A model generated the notes under the pieces. The model had not been told where the DNA came from and did no database searches. It saw only the letters and a list, made by a program, of their open reading frames with translations. The translations under genes were made by a program, and so were the position numbers. This document shows, one piece after another, positions 16,044-25,324 of a stretch of DNA of 64,000 nt. Source of the stretch: Epibacterium sp. Ofav1-8 (lineage in GTDB: Bacteria; Pseudomonadota; Alphaproteobacteria; Rhodobacterales; Rhodobacteraceae); the NCBI RefSeq assembly GCF_022348185.1, contig NZ_JAKRFD010000014.1, forward strand, positions 62,001 to 126,000, given 5' to 3'. The first letter of the stretch is position 1; every line of letters starts with the position of its first letter.

Positions 16044-16388
16044 ATGAGCCTGACGAGCACCGAAGCGGACGGCGCACAAGTGGTTACCGTAAACGCCCAG
16101 CGCATTGATGCGGCCATGGCTATCCAGTTCAAGGAAGACATGCGCACGGAAACCGAAGCCGGTCCAAAGCGCGTGATCCTTGACCTGTCCAGGGTCGATT
16201 TCATCGACTCCAGTGGTCTGGGCGCGATTGTCGCCGCGATGAAGCAACTTGGCAAGGAGCGCAAGCTCGACCTCGCCGGGCTGACCCCGATGGTGGACAA
16301 GGTCTTTCGCCTGACCCGAATGGACACGGTCTTTAACCTCTATGATACGCTCCAGGATGCCCTGGACCCCGAACACGTTGAAAATTGA
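16044..16388 (+). CDS. STAS-domain anti-sigma factor antagonist
   Basis: A 114-residue single STAS domain of the SpoIIAA/RsbV type. RVILDLSRVDFIDSSGLGAI carries the conserved Asp-Ser-Ser-Gly motif, in which a serine is phosphorylated by the partner kinase in known systems. It lies 33 nt before a gene for a HATPase of the RsbW/SpoIIAB type, so the two make an antagonist/kinase partner-switching pair. The start has GAGG about 10 nt upstream. The divergent neighbour is the thiolase gene. Confidence 0.88.
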   Translation: MSLTSTEADGAQVVTVNAQRIDAAMAIQFKEDMRTETEAGPKRVILDLSRVDFIDSSGLGAIVAAMKQLGKERKLDLAGLTPMVDKVFRLTRMDTVFNLYDTLQDALDPEHVEN

Positions 16389-16421
16389 CGCAGCCCAACC
16401 CGCCTGTGGAGCCTGAACTTC

Positions 16422-16862
16422 ATGGTTGATTCCTTCGCCTGCTCCTTCAGGGCGACCGAACTGGATGCCCGTCGGGGGATCGTCTCGGTGGTCGAGCGCC
16501 TGAAGGAAATGGGTATTCCGAATACCCGGGTCGACGAGGTACAGATCGCCCTCGCCGAGGCGGTGAATAATGTGGTGGAGCATGCCTATGCAGAAACCGC
16601 CACCGGCGATGTGCTGATCAGGTGCAATCTGCACCCTGACCGGCTCTGGGTCGAGATTCGCGATGCCGGCGCGCCCTTTCCAGCCTCCAAGCTGCCGGAG
16701 GGGCGGGCCGTCGACGTCAACACCGATACGCCGCTGGAAGATCTGCCCGAAGGGGGATTCGGCTGGTTTCTGATCCGCGAATTGACGAGCGACATCCAGT
16801 ATCAGCGCAACATGGACAACAACCAGCTGTCCTTGTGCTTTGAAATTCAGCTCACCAACTGA
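16422..16862 (+). CDS. RsbW-like serine-protein kinase/anti-sigma factor (GHKL ATPase)
   Basis: A 146-residue GHKL ATPase of the RsbW/SpoIIAB family: N-box VDEVQIALAEAVNNVVEHAY (about residues 38-57), G1 box VEIRDAGAPFP and G2-like GGFGWFLIRELTSDIQY. Such proteins bind a target (sigma factor or other effector) and phosphorylate the STAS partner, here encoded directly upstream. No sigma factor or PP2C phosphatase is encoded nearby, so the regulated target is elsewhere or is not a sigma factor. Its start overlaps nothing; the pair is likely one transcript. Confidence 0.87.
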   Translation: MVDSFACSFRATELDARRGIVSVVERLKEMGIPNTRVDEVQIALAEAVNNVVEHAYAETATGDVLIRCNLHPDRLWVEIRDAGAPFPASKLPEGRAVDVNTDTPLEDLPEGGFGWFLIRELTSDIQYQRNMDNNQLSLCFEIQLTN

Positions 16863-17370
16863 GGTTGCCCCGCGCCGCATCACCGGTCTGCGCGCGGATC
16901 GCCAAAGTGACGCGAATTTAGCTCAGATGCCCGACAACTCTGCCGCCGCTTCACAAATCCGCCGCAATCCGGACCCACGAGCGCCCGAAAGGTAAGCAAC
17001 AAATCAACGTGTAGCTGAACCAAAGCTTCCCCCGGCGCCGTGTGTTTCTGCCCCCACCAAGTGCATGGCGCCGGGGTGTCTTTGCCAGTGCTGGCCACCG
17101 GCGTTTGCTTTGCTCTCCTGCCTCCTTGCGCGTTCCTCCGGTCCTGCATCGCCAGACGAGATGTTGCGACCGGCGCACTGCCATCGTCAGACCGTGCCCG
17201 CATCGCCCTCTGGACAAAGCCCCCGCGTGTGTCGCTGCACGCCTCAGCCAGAGTTCCGAGGGCTGCGTTTGCGGTTTTCATTGCGCTTGCTCCTGAAATC
17301 TCGTGGATTTTACGCCGGCGATATAGGATGAATGACCCCGCCACCCGCGGCCAAAAAGAGGAGGAACCGC
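16863..17370. other. 508-nt stretch without a supported protein gene; possible structured RNA or long leader
   Basis: No frame here has a ribosome site or family similarity. It contains a perfect 10-bp inverted repeat, CCCCGGCGCC (17030-17039) and GGCGCCGGGG (17067-17076), and further GC-rich pairing potential. I looked for RNase P RNA, tmRNA, SRP RNA and 6S RNA signatures on both strands and did not find them. It may be the long 5' region of the gamma-glutamyltransferase gene, hold a regulatory RNA, or be non-functional. Confidence 0.4.
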
Positions 17371-18948
17371 ATGCGTGATTTCCATCAACCGGGCCGCTCT
17401 GCGGTCTTTGCGCAGAACGGCATCTGTGCCACGTCGCACCCGCTGGCGGCACAGGTCGCAATCGACATTCTGAAACGCGGCGGCAACGCGATGGATGCGG
17501 CGATCGCCGGGGCGGTTCTTCTGGGCATCTGTGAACCGATGATGACCGGGATCGGCGGCGATTGCTTTGCTCTGTACACCCGCGCCGGCGAAGACACCGT
17601 CCGGGCCCTGAACGGATCAGGCCGCGCCGCCCAGGCCGCGCAGGCAGAGGCTCTGCGCGCGCGGGGGCTGCAAACCGTGCCTTTGCACTCGGTCGACGCG
17701 GTCACGATACCCGGCGCCATCGATGCGTTCTGCCATCTCTCTGCAAACGAAGGGAAACTTGACCTCGGCACGGTACTGGCCCCCGCCATTCACTACGCCG
17801 AAGAAGGCGTCCCGGTTGCGCCGCGGGTTGCCTTTGACTGGGGCAACAATGCCGGCACGCTCCAGGGGGCGGCGCGCGACAGCTATCTTCTGAACGGACG
17901 CGCTCCACAGGTCGCCGAGATGTTTCGCGCCCCGGGCCAGGCCGAGGTGCTGCGGCGGATCGCGCGCGACGGGCGCGATGCCTTTTACAGCGGTGAGATC
18001 GCCGAGGATATGGTCGCTGCCCTGTCCCAGCTGGGCGGCGTCCAAACCGTCGAGGATTTTGCCGCGACACGCTCTACCGTGGCCGCGCCGATTTCAGGTC
18101 ACTACAAGGATGTGGAGCTGTGGGAGCATCCCCCCAACGGCCAGGGCGCGACGGCGATCCTGATGCTCAATATCCTGAAGCATTTTGACATCGCCGCGCT
18201 TGATCCCTTTGGCGCTCAACGCGCGCATATCGAGGCCGAAGCCGCCAAGTTGGCCTATGATGCGCGCAACCGGTTCATCTCCGACCCGGATCACATGTCC
18301 AGGCTCGACCACATGCTGGCGCCGGAGACCGCCGCCAGCCTTGCCGCATTGATCGACCCCAAGCGCGCGATGACGGCCCCGCAGGACATCAGCGAAGCGG
18401 TGCACAAGGATACGGTCTATATCACCGTGGTCGACAAGGACCGCATGAGCGTCTCGCTGATCTACTCGCTCTTCCACGGCTTCGGCTCTGGCATCGCGTC
18501 CGAGAAATTCGGCATCCTGATGCAGAACCGCGGGGCCGGATTCTGCCTTGACCCCGGCCACCCCAACGAGCTCGCGGGCGGCAAGCGCCCGATGCACACC
18601 ATCATCCCCGCCATGCTGGCAGAACAGGGGCGTGTCACCATGCCGTTTGGCGTCATGGGGGGCGCGTATCAGCCAAACGGGCATGCACGGTTTGTCTCCA
18701 ACCTGCGGGATTTTGGCATGGACCCGCAGGCGGCGATCGACGCGCCGCGCGCATTCTCGGATGCGGGCGTGCTCAAGGTCGAACGCGGCTATCGCGATGC
18801 GGTGCGCTCCGAGCTGTCAGAGATGGGCCACACGGTCGAGGTTCCGGACACACCGATCGGCGGCGCCCAGGCGATCCGCATTCACGACAACGGCGTGCTG
18901 GAAGGCGCAAGCGATCCGCGTAAGGACGGCTGCGCGCTCGGCTACTGA
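17371..18948 (+). CDS. Gamma-glutamyltransferase family protein
   Basis: A 525-residue Ntn-hydrolase precursor that self-cleaves into two subunits. The N-terminal part shows ATSHPLAAQVAIDILKRGGN and GIGGDCFALYT. The cleavage/nucleophile threonine is in HKDTVYITVVDKD, about residue 349, and the small subunit carries FGSGIASEKFGILMQNRG and KRPMHTIIPAM. Family members cleave gamma-glutamyl bonds (glutathione, gamma-glutamyl amides) or act as cephalosporin acylases. No obvious signal peptide is visible, so it may be cytoplasmic, unlike periplasmic E. coli Ggt. ATG 17371 follows GAGGAGG; the frame upstream is unsupported. Confidence 0.88.
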   Translation: MRDFHQPGRSAVFAQNGICATSHPLAAQVAIDILKRGGNAMDAAIAGAVLLGICEPMMTGIGGDCFALYTRAGEDTVRALNGSGRAAQAAQAEALRARGLQTVPLHSVDAVTIPGAIDAFCHLSANEGKLDLGTVLAPAIHYAEEGVPVAPRVAFDWGNNAGTLQGAARDSYLLNGRAPQVAEMFRAPGQAEVLRRIARDGRDAFYSGEIAEDMVAALSQLGGVQTVEDFAATRSTVAAPISGHYKDVELWEHPPNGQGATAILMLNILKHFDIAALDPFGAQRAHIEAEAAKLAYDARNRFISDPDHMSRLDHMLAPETAASLAALIDPKRAMTAPQDISEAVHKDTVYITVVDKDRMSVSLIYSLFHGFGSGIASEKFGILMQNRGAGFCLDPGHPNELAGGKRPMHTIIPAMLAEQGRVTMPFGVMGGAYQPNGHARFVSNLRDFGMDPQAAIDAPRAFSDAGVLKVERGYRDAVRSELSEMGHTVEVPDTPIGGAQAIRIHDNGVLEGASDPRKDGCALGY

Positions 18949-18957
18949 GATAGGCCA

Positions 18958-18984
18958 CCGATGCCGGGTTGGACCTGGCATCGG
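18958..18984. terminator. Hairpin between convergent ggt-like and hspQ genes
   Basis: Stem CCGATGCC (18958-18965) and GGCATCGG (18977-18984) between two converging genes. No T-run on either side, so a shared terminator is only possible. Confidence 0.4.
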
Positions 18985-19000
18985 GACGCCGCCGGACCCG

Positions 19001-19327
19001 TTAGTTCAGTTGATACTGTAGCTGATAGTTGCCATCGTCAAAGCCGGTGAACATCTCATAGACATCCGGATGGCTCACCGGCTCACCAGAATAATCCGCA
19101 ATCAGGTTCTGCTCTGAGACATACGCAACATAGTAGGTCTGATCGTTTTCAGCGAGCAGGTGGTAATAGGGCTGTTCCTTGGCGGGACGGCTTTCTTCGG
19201 GGATTGCTTCATACCATTCCTCGGTATTTGCAAACTCCGGATCCACATCAAAGACCACGCCCCGAAACGGGTGCTTGCGGTGACGAACGACCTGGCCAAG
19301 ATTATATTTTGCGCGTGTTTTCAGCAT
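19001..19327 (-). CDS. hspQ: HspQ-family heat shock protein
   Basis: A 108-residue protein of the HspQ (YccV) family: AKYNLGQVVRHRKHPFRGVV at the N terminus, FDVDPEFANTEEWY and QPYYHLLAEND, then VSEQNLI. In E. coli HspQ binds hemimethylated oriC and acts as a substrate and specificity enhancer of Lon protease. ATG 19327 gives the normal family length; an upstream ATG at 19381 would add 18 charged residues. Divergent from a transglycosylase-like gene. Confidence 0.88.
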   Translation of the reverse strand: MLKTRAKYNLGQVVRHRKHPFRGVVFDVDPEFANTEEWYEAIPEESRPAKEQPYYHLLAENDQTYYVAYVSEQNLIADYSGEPVSHPDVYEMFTGFDDGNYQLQYQLN

Positions 19328-19557
19328 GTTTCCGGCCCTCTTCTCACACTGTACTAGCGTTTTCTTCCCCCTGTTGTCCAACCTCGGTGGCGAGGTTTTG
19401 CAGAAACAATCTGTCAGAGCGGTCTTTACAGTCGGTCAACCTGATCGTTTCAAACAAACTTTTAGTGATCAGCGACAGCCCCCCGGCCCTGTCAATAGGG
19501 ATTTCTTCTGCCCCCGCAATTGGCTAAACTGCGAAAAAAACCAAATAGGCAGAGGCA

Positions 19558-20145
19558 ATGAGCAGAATCATAAGTGCCCTGGCGCTCCTGTTGGCTTTGG
19601 CCGCCTGTGGTGGTGGGTATAATTCCCCGCCGCGCAATCTGGACAATGCCTGCAGCATCATCACCGAGCGTCCCAAATATCTTCGCGCCTTCCGCGCCGC
19701 AGAGCGCCGGTGGGGGGTTCCCGTGCATGTCCAGATGGCGACGATCCATCAGGAAAGCCGCTTTGACGGCAAGGCCCGCACGCCGCACAAATATGTGCTC
19801 GGCATCATTCCGATGGGACGGATCTCAAGTGCCTACGGATATGGACAGGCGCTGGACGGGACCTGGGACGACTACAAGGACGACACCGGGCGCCGCTTTG
19901 CCCGTCGGGACCGGATCGACGACGCGACCGATTTCATGGGCTGGTACATGGCGCGCAGCTACCAGCGCAACGGCATCCCGCTCACCGACGCCCGCAACCA
20001 GTATCTGGCCTATCACGAAGGCCACACCGGATATGCCCGCGGCAGCTATCGCAGCAAGAGCTGGCTGTTGAGAGTGGCCAACAAGGTGGAAGCGCGCTCC
20101 AACGCCTATCAGGTCCAGCTGAGCGGTTGCCGCAAGTTTCGCTAG
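19558..20145 (+). CDS. Transglycosylase SLT-like lipoprotein
   Basis: A 195-residue exported protein. The N terminus is a lipoprotein signal (LALLLALAACGGG, acylated Cys about residue 19). The rest resembles a lytic transglycosylase-like SLT domain: VPVHVQMATIHQESRFDGKA holds the catalytic Glu in HQES, SAYGYGQALDGTW matches the conserved glycine motif and YLAYHEGHTGYARG the C-terminal part. Such enzymes cut peptidoglycan glycan strands, leaving 1,6-anhydro ends, while anchored to the outer membrane. The pairing with lolA (convergent, 43 nt) is probably fortuitous. Confidence 0.85.
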   Translation: MSRIISALALLLALAACGGGYNSPPRNLDNACSIITERPKYLRAFRAAERRWGVPVHVQMATIHQESRFDGKARTPHKYVLGIIPMGRISSAYGYGQALDGTWDDYKDDTGRRFARRDRIDDATDFMGWYMARSYQRNGIPLTDARNQYLAYHEGHTGYARGSYRSKSWLLRVANKVEARSNAYQVQLSGCRKFR

Positions 20146-20151
20146 AGCACC

Positions 20152-20179
20152 TGCCCCGCGCATAGGCCCGCGCGGGGCA
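20152..20179. terminator. Bidirectional hairpin between transglycosylase and lolA genes
   Basis: Perfect 10-bp stem TGCCCCGCGC (20152-20161) and GCGCGGGGCA (20170-20179), filling the 43-nt space between two converging stop codons. It is followed by GAATTCGTTTC on the plus strand; a shared terminator is likely. Confidence 0.6.
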
Positions 20180-20188
20180 GAATTCGTT

Positions 20189-20788
20189 TCAGCGGTCGCG
20201 TTTGGGACGCGAAATGCTGAACATGCTGGACCGGAACGACATCCCGGTCTGCATATCCCCCAGGATCACCGTGGTTTCCTCGCCGGCGCCGCCGTGGATC
20301 ACCCATTTGCGCAGCTGCACCGGATTGTCGGTGAACATCAGCTCGATGCTGCCGTGCTCCGGGTTCTTGGGGTCCTGTGCCCGCACCACCGTCGACACCC
20401 CGTCAAACCCGTGCCCCACGACCATGTTGGCCTGCCCGAGATTGACCCGGCGCGCCAGGATGATCGACAACGGCGTCCGGCTCAGCGGATAGGTCTCCGG
20501 CGGCTGGTTCGACTTGGGGTCCATGATCGCAACGGTTCCGGCCTCTGCCAGCACCAGGCCGGAATGCGGTGGATCATACTCGAAGCGCACCTTGCCCGGA
20601 CGGCGGATATACAGCTGCCCGGTGGACAGGCTGCCGTCGTCATTCACCTGCGTGAAGTCCGCCTGCGCGGTGGCAAAGCTGTTCAGATAGGCCGAGATTT
20701 CATTCAGGCTCAGCTTCTCCGCCGCGGTTGCCGCGGTGGAGGCCAGCGTGGTTGCGCCAAGCGCAAGAGCAAAGACAAACTGTTTCAT
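20189..20788 (-). CDS. lolA: Outer-membrane lipoprotein carrier protein
   Basis: A 199-residue periplasmic protein. The signal peptide (KQFVFALALGATTLASTAATAA, cut near residue 23) is followed by the LolA fold: SLNEISAYLNSFATAQADF, TGQLYIRRPGKVRFEYDPP and LSIILARRVNL. LolA ferries lipoproteins from the LolCDE complex to LolB at the outer membrane. ATG 20788 is chosen as the start of the signal peptide. It lies downstream of ftsK on the same strand, a pairing common in Alphaproteobacteria, with a hairpin (20826-20846) between them. Confidence 0.92.
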   Translation of the reverse strand: MKQFVFALALGATTLASTAATAAEKLSLNEISAYLNSFATAQADFTQVNDDGSLSTGQLYIRRPGKVRFEYDPPHSGLVLAEAGTVAIMDPKSNQPPETYPLSRTPLSIILARRVNLGQANMVVGHGFDGVSTVVRAQDPKNPEHGSIELMFTDNPVQLRKWVIHGGAGEETTVILGDMQTGMSFRSSMFSISRPKRDR

Positions 20789-20825
20789 GATGTAGAAGAT
20801 ATGCGCGTGTGACCCAAAGTGAAGA

Positions 20826-20850
20826 GGCCGGGCAGAGCGCCCGGCCTTTT
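20826..20850. terminator. Hairpin between ftsK and lolA
   Basis: Stem GGCCGGGC (20826-20833) and GCCCGGCC (20839-20846). The T-run (TTTT) lies on the plus-strand side; on the minus strand, the direction of both flanking genes, it is followed only by TCTTCACTTTG. It may partly end ftsK transcripts or attenuate read-through into lolA. Confidence 0.55.
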
Positions 20851-20855
20851 GTCGC

Positions 20856-23800
20856 CTATTGCTCGGGAACGAGAATTTCCCTTTTGCCAACGTGGTTTGC
20901 GGGCGAAACGAGGCCTTCTTCCTCCATCTGCTCCACCAACCTCGCGGCCTTGTTATAGCCAATGCCCAGCTTGCGCTGGATGTAGGAGGTCGAACATTTG
21001 CGGTCCTTGATGACAATAGCCACCGCCTGATCGTAGAGCGCATCCTCGCCATTGGTATTGCCGCCGGTGTTGAGGCCCAGCACCGCGTCGATATTGTCGG
21101 CCTTCTCGTCATCGGGGCCTTCGACTACGCCGCCGACGTAATCGGGCGGGCCGAATTGTTTCAGGTGGTTCACCACCTCCTCGACCTCTTCATCCGACAC
21201 AAACGGGCCGTGGCAGCGGGTGATCTTGGCACCACCCGCCATATAGAGCATGTCGCCCATCCCGAGAAGCTGCTCGGCGCCCATCTCACCAAGGATGGTA
21301 CGGCTGTCGACCTTGGAGGTCACCTGGAAGGAAATCCGCGTCGGGAAGTTTGCCTTGATGGTGCCGGTGATGACGTCCACGGAGGGGCGCTGCGTGGCCA
21401 TGATGAGGTGAATACCCGAGGCGCGCGCCATCTGCGCCAGACGCTGGATGCAGGCCTCGATCTCCTTGCCCGCAACCATCATCAGGTCGGCCATCTCGTC
21501 GACGATGACGACGATATAGGGCAGTTTCTTGGGTTCGAACTCTTCGGTTTCAAACACGGGCTCGCCGGTGTCGTCGTCAAACCCGGTCTGCACGGTGCGG
21601 CTGAACATCTCACCCTTGGCCAGCGCCTCGGAGACGCGGCCATTGTAACCCGCGATATTGCGCACGCCCATCTTGGACATCTTGCGATAACGGTCTTCCA
21701 TCTCGCCCACGACCCATTTCAGGGCCACAACCGCCTTTTTCGGGTCGGTCACAACGGGCGAGAGCAGATGCGGGATGCCATCATAGACCGACAGTTCCAG
21801 CATCTTCGGGTCGATCATGATCAGGCGGCAATCCTCGGGCGTGAGCTTGTAGAGCAGCGACAGGATCATGGTGTTGATCGCCACAGACTTACCGGAGCCG
21901 GTGGTGCCCGCGATCAGCAGGTGCGGCATCTTGGCGAGATTGGCGACCATGCTGTCGCCACCGATGTCCTTGCCCAGCGCCAGCGGCAGGTTCTGGGTGC
22001 CGTCGCCAAAGTCCCGGCTGGCAAGGATTTCGCGCAGCACCACTTTTTCGCGATTCTCGTTGGGCAGTTCGATCCCGATCACCGAGCGGCCGGGAACCGT
22101 GGACACACGGGCCGACAGCGCCGACATCGACCGTGCGATGTCATCCGCCAGACCGATCACGCGCGACGCCTTGAGACCGGGCGCGGGCTCCAGCTCGTAC
22201 ATGGTGACCACCGGACCGGGGCGGACCGAGACGATCTCTCCCTTGACGCCATAGTCATCCAGCACGGATTCCAGCATGCGTGCGTTTTCTTCCAGCGCCT
22301 CGTCGCTGAGGTGATGCCGCTCGATGGCGGCCGGGTTGGTCAGCAGGGACAGGGGCGGCAGTTCGAAATCGCTGCTGTCGTCCTTGAACAGGGTGGGCTG
22401 GGCTTCTGCCTTGGCACGTGTCGAGGGCTGCACCGGCTTGCGTTGCGGCTGTTCGACCACGGCCTTGCGCGGCTCGGCCACCGGAATGTCCATCGGCGCC
22501 ATGGCCGCCGCCGGTTTTGGATCGGCGCGCGGTGTAATCGGAACCCGCGGCAGCTCCGCGCCGCCGGTGTCGGGCGCGGCGTCCTGTACCGTCGAGACGG
22601 GAGCGTCTGGCAGGGCTGTTGGCGGGGCTTCGGGCAGGTCCTCGGTCGGGACCTGATCGCTCAGGAACACGTCCGGCGCTTGCGGCTCCACCATCGTTTC
22701 GGCCACCGGATGCGCGGGCGCCTGCGGGATCGGGGCCTGCGGAGGCGTAGTCATCTCCTCCGGATGCGCCGACAGCGGCGGTTCCGCAACGTGAGATGCC
22801 TGCTGCGCCGGGGCATTGAAGATCAGCGGCTCGGGTCGTTTGCCACGCCCTTTGGTCAACGGCAGGTTTGGATCGGGTTGCGGCGGCTCGTGCTGGGCGC
22901 GACGGATCCGCACGGCATTGGCAATTTTCTGTGCGATCCGTTCGTCGCCGGGCACATCATCATCGACATGCGCAACCGGGGCCGGGTCGACCAATTCGGG
23001 TTCCGGCATTTCCACCGGCTCCGCCCGGCGGATCAGGTTGGTGGCCCGGCTGAACAAACCGCCACGTTCTTCCACCTGCGGCGCAGGCTCCGGTGCTGGC
23101 GCAGGCGCATGCAGGCCGAACTGCGGCTCGGTGCGTGCAAAATGGTTTTCCGGCAACGGGTCGCTGTAGACCAGCGGATCATCATCGGTCTCTGCCTCAA
23201 CCGCCATGGCCCTCCGCTCGGCACGCCGCGCCTGCCAGTTGCGCGCCGCCTGCAGACCACCGCTGGCGCCACGCCCCGTCAGGCTCGCCAATGTGCCATA
23301 GGCCAGGATCATCCCCACCAGCAGGAACCGCCCGATCCGGGACAGCTCCGAACGGGTGAACCCCAACACAAACGCGCCGAGCGCCACCATCGCCAAGGCG
23401 GTCAGAAACGACAGGAACTTGACCAGAAAGGCCAGCCCGAAGGGCAGCAGCGCCAACAGGCCACCCAGTGCGGTATTGCCGATCATGCCCCCAAGGCCAA
23501 AGCTGTGAAACGCTCTCCACTCCGCGTCCGGCACCAGCGTCTCATAGTGCAGCGCGACCACAATCAGCCAAAACACCAGCATCAGCGCGGGCCAGAGAAT
23601 ACGCTCCTCGCCCTTGTGCAGCAGGAACCGCCCGCCCCAGGCAAAGAGGAACACCGAAATCGCCCAGGACCCTTTGCCCAGAAAGGTAATCAGCAGGAAG
23701 GAAATCGACGCACCGGTCTGGCCAAGCCAGTTCTGCACCGGGGCATCCGTGGACACCATCCAGTTGCTGTCGTCCGGCGTGTAGCTGCCGATCATCGCAG

Positions 23801-23918
23801 CCACCAGCAGCCCGATACCGATCAAAAGGAGCCCGATCAGCTCCTTGCCACGTTTCTCAATGGCTGCCTGCATGTTGCTGTCCAGAAGCGGATCCCGCCC
23901 GCGGGTTTGAAATGCCAT
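20856..23918 (-). CDS. ftsK: DNA translocase FtsK
   Basis: A 1020-residue divisome ATPase that pumps chromosome ends past the septum and activates XerCD at dif. The N terminus (about 1-220) has four or five membrane helices; residues 240-530 are a low-complexity Pro/Ala/Glu linker. The alpha/beta motor follows (Walker [11 protein letters not shown] near residue 675, Walker [13 protein letters not shown]) and ends in the winged-helix gamma domain ([20 protein letters not shown]) that reads KOPS. All parts are intact. It is 120 nt downstream of an aminotransferase gene. Confidence 0.95.
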   Translation of the reverse strand: MAFQTRGRDPLLDSNMQAAIEKRGKELIGLLLIGIGLLVAAMIGSYTPDDSNWMVSTDAPVQNWLGQTGASISFLLITFLGKGSWAISVFLFAWGGRFLLHKGEERILWPALMLVFWLIVVALHYETLVPDAEWRAFHSFGLGGMIGNTALGGLLALLPFGLAFLVKFLSFLTALAMVALGAFVLGFTRSELSRIGRFLLVGMILAYGTLASLTGRGASGGLQAARNWQARRAERRAMAVEAETDDDPLVYSDPLPENHFARTEPQFGLHAPAPAPEPAPQVEERGGLFSRATNLIRRAEPVEMPEPELVDPAPVAHVDDDVPGDERIAQKIANAVRIRRAQHEPPQPDPNLPLTKGRGKRPEPLIFNAPAQQASHVAEPPLSAHPEEMTTPPQAPIPQAPAHPVAETMVEPQAPDVFLSDQVPTEDLPEAPPTALPDAPVSTVQDAAPDTGGAELPRVPITPRADPKPAAAMAPMDIPVAEPRKAVVEQPQRKPVQPSTRAKAEAQPTLFKDDSSDFELPPLSLLTNPAAIERHHLSDEALEENARMLESVLDDYGVKGEIVSVRPGPVVTMYELEPAPGLKASRVIGLADDIARSMSALSARVSTVPGRSVIGIELPNENREKVVLREILASRDFGDGTQNLPLALGKDIGGDSMVANLAKMPHLLIAGTTGSGKSVAINTMILSLLYKLTPEDCRLIMIDPKMLELSVYDGIPHLLSPVVTDPKKAVVALKWVVGEMEDRYRKMSKMGVRNIAGYNGRVSEALAKGEMFSRTVQTGFDDDTGEPVFETEEFEPKKLPYIVVIVDEMADLMMVAGKEIEACIQRLAQMARASGIHLIMATQRPSVDVITGTIKANFPTRISFQVTSKVDSRTILGEMGAEQLLGMGDMLYMAGGAKITRCHGPFVSDEEVEEVVNHLKQFGPPDYVGGVVEGPDDEKADNIDAVLGLNTGGNTNGEDALYDQAVAIVIKDRKCSTSYIQRKLGIGYNKAARLVEQMEEEGLVSPANHVGKREILVPEQ

Positions 23919-24038
23919 GCCTACCTCGGTTCGCTCGCGTGGGGCATCGGCTGTTTCGCTCTTGGATCAGCCCCACCGGTGTTTCGTCTTGCTTTTGGCC
24001 TGCCCCCGACAGGTGCGGAAGCAGGCAGTCCTGTCATC

Positions 24039-25217
24039 TCAATAGAGACAATCGCGCAGCACCGTAAGGGCGGTGCGTGTTTGTTCCTCTGACGCAACCA
24101 GCGCCACGCGGATATATCCGTGCCCGGGGTTTTCTGCCCCCTTGCCCTGCGCCAGGAACGCGCCGGGCAGCACCCGCACGCCGGTCTCCTGCCAGAGCCT
24201 CAGCGTCGCCGCCTCGCCATCTTCGACCGGCAGCCACAGGAAGAATCCCGCTTCGGGCGACATGTAGCCCTCCAGACCGGCAAAGACCTGATCCGCGATG
24301 CGGTATTTTTCCTGATAAAGCGCGCGGTTCTCAACCACATGCGCCTCATCGGCCCAGACCCGGGCGGCCGCGGCCTGCAAGGGGCCGGGCATCGGCGCAC
24401 CGGAATAGGCGCGCAGCTTCTTCACCTGCACCAGTGTTTCGGGACCACCGGCCAGCAGGCCGGAGCGCAGCCCCGGCAGGTTGGAACGCTTGGAGAGCGA
24501 GTTGAACAGAACCACCCGCTCCGGATCTGCACCCATTTCATCCGCGACGGTCAGGGCCCCCACCGGAGCCTCGTCGCGATAAATCTCGGAATAGCACTCA
24601 TCCGCGAAGATCTTGAAATCGTATTGCTCTGCCAGCGCGATCAACTGCTGCCAGTAGGCGCGCGAGGCCACCGCGCCCTGCGGATTGGCGGGCGAGCAGA
24701 TATAGGCCACGGCGGTGCGGTTCAGCACATCCTCGGGCAACGACGCATAATCCGGCAGGTGGCCGGTCTCTTCGGTTGCGGGGACAAACACCGGCTCCGC
24801 CGCCACCGAAATCGCTGCGATCATGTAGACCTGATAAAACGGGTTCGGGATCAGAACCACCGGCCGCTGGCCGTTCTTTTCCTCGGGGCAGAGCGCCATC
24901 GCCGCATTATAAAGCCCCTCGCGGGTGCCGTTGAGGGCCATCAGCCGGGTCGCCGGATCAAGCGTCACGCCATAGCGCTGCGCCGCCCAGTCCGCCATTG
25001 CACCGCGCAGCGCGTCGGTGCCCTCGTTCTGCGGGTAGTTGTTGAACGCGGAGGCATTCTCCACGATCACATCGGTGACCCATGCGGGAAATTCGTGTTT
25101 TGGCTCGCCAATGGTCAATTGCACCACGTCGCCACCAGGCGCGTGATGGTCAAGAAGCGCACGCAAACGCGGAAACGCGTAGGGCGGCAGATGGGCAAAC
25201 CGCTCGGGAAACTTCAT
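24039..25217 (-). CDS. PLP-dependent aminotransferase class I/II (DapC-like)
   Basis: A 392-residue fold-type I aminotransferase. The PLP lysine is in LFNSLSKRSNLPGLRSG (about residue 240); FADECYSEIYRDE holds the Asp that contacts the pyridine nitrogen and HGYIRVALVAS the C-terminal Arg that grips the substrate carboxylate. The SKRSN variant and overall length resemble succinyldiaminopimelate aminotransferase (DapC) of the lysine pathway, frequent next to ftsK in Rhodobacterales; that assignment is inference from motifs. The start ATG lies 120 nt upstream-adjacent to ftsK on the same strand. Confidence 0.82.
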   Translation of the reverse strand: MKFPERFAHLPPYAFPRLRALLDHHAPGGDVVQLTIGEPKHEFPAWVTDVIVENASAFNNYPQNEGTDALRGAMADWAAQRYGVTLDPATRLMALNGTREGLYNAAMALCPEEKNGQRPVVLIPNPFYQVYMIAAISVAAEPVFVPATEETGHLPDYASLPEDVLNRTAVAYICSPANPQGAVASRAYWQQLIALAEQYDFKIFADECYSEIYRDEAPVGALTVADEMGADPERVVLFNSLSKRSNLPGLRSGLLAGGPETLVQVKKLRAYSGAPMPGPLQAAAARVWADEAHVVENRALYQEKYRIADQVFAGLEGYMSPEAGFFLWLPVEDGEAATLRLWQETGVRVLPGAFLAQGKGAENPGHGYIRVALVASEEQTRTALTVLRDCLY

Positions 25218-25324
25218 GTCTGTGCCTCAATACCGGGATCGTAATCGCCCCGTTTGCCCCGCAAGTTACAGGCCAAACGGGCATGCGTCCACCCGCTGAT
25301 GGCGCGGATGCAACAGTGTGTCTT

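Noticed and set aside
16863-17370. Candidate RNase P RNA, tmRNA, SRP RNA or 6S RNA
   Set aside because: Key conserved strings (for example GAAAGTCCGG, the GGTTCGA T-arm, an Ala-Asn-Asp-Asn tag frame, the SRP GGAAGCAGC loop) were looked for on both strands and not found.
16880-17461. Minus-strand frame filling the 16.9-17.4 kb gap
   Set aside because: Low-complexity sequence, no ribosome site, and it runs into the coding start of the gamma-glutamyltransferase gene on the other strand.
20859-24092. Long open frame on the plus strand across ftsK (about 1077 codons)
   Set aside because: It lies antisense to an intact FtsK with all motifs; composition is His/Arg/Gly-rich as expected of a GC-rich shadow frame, and no family features are seen.
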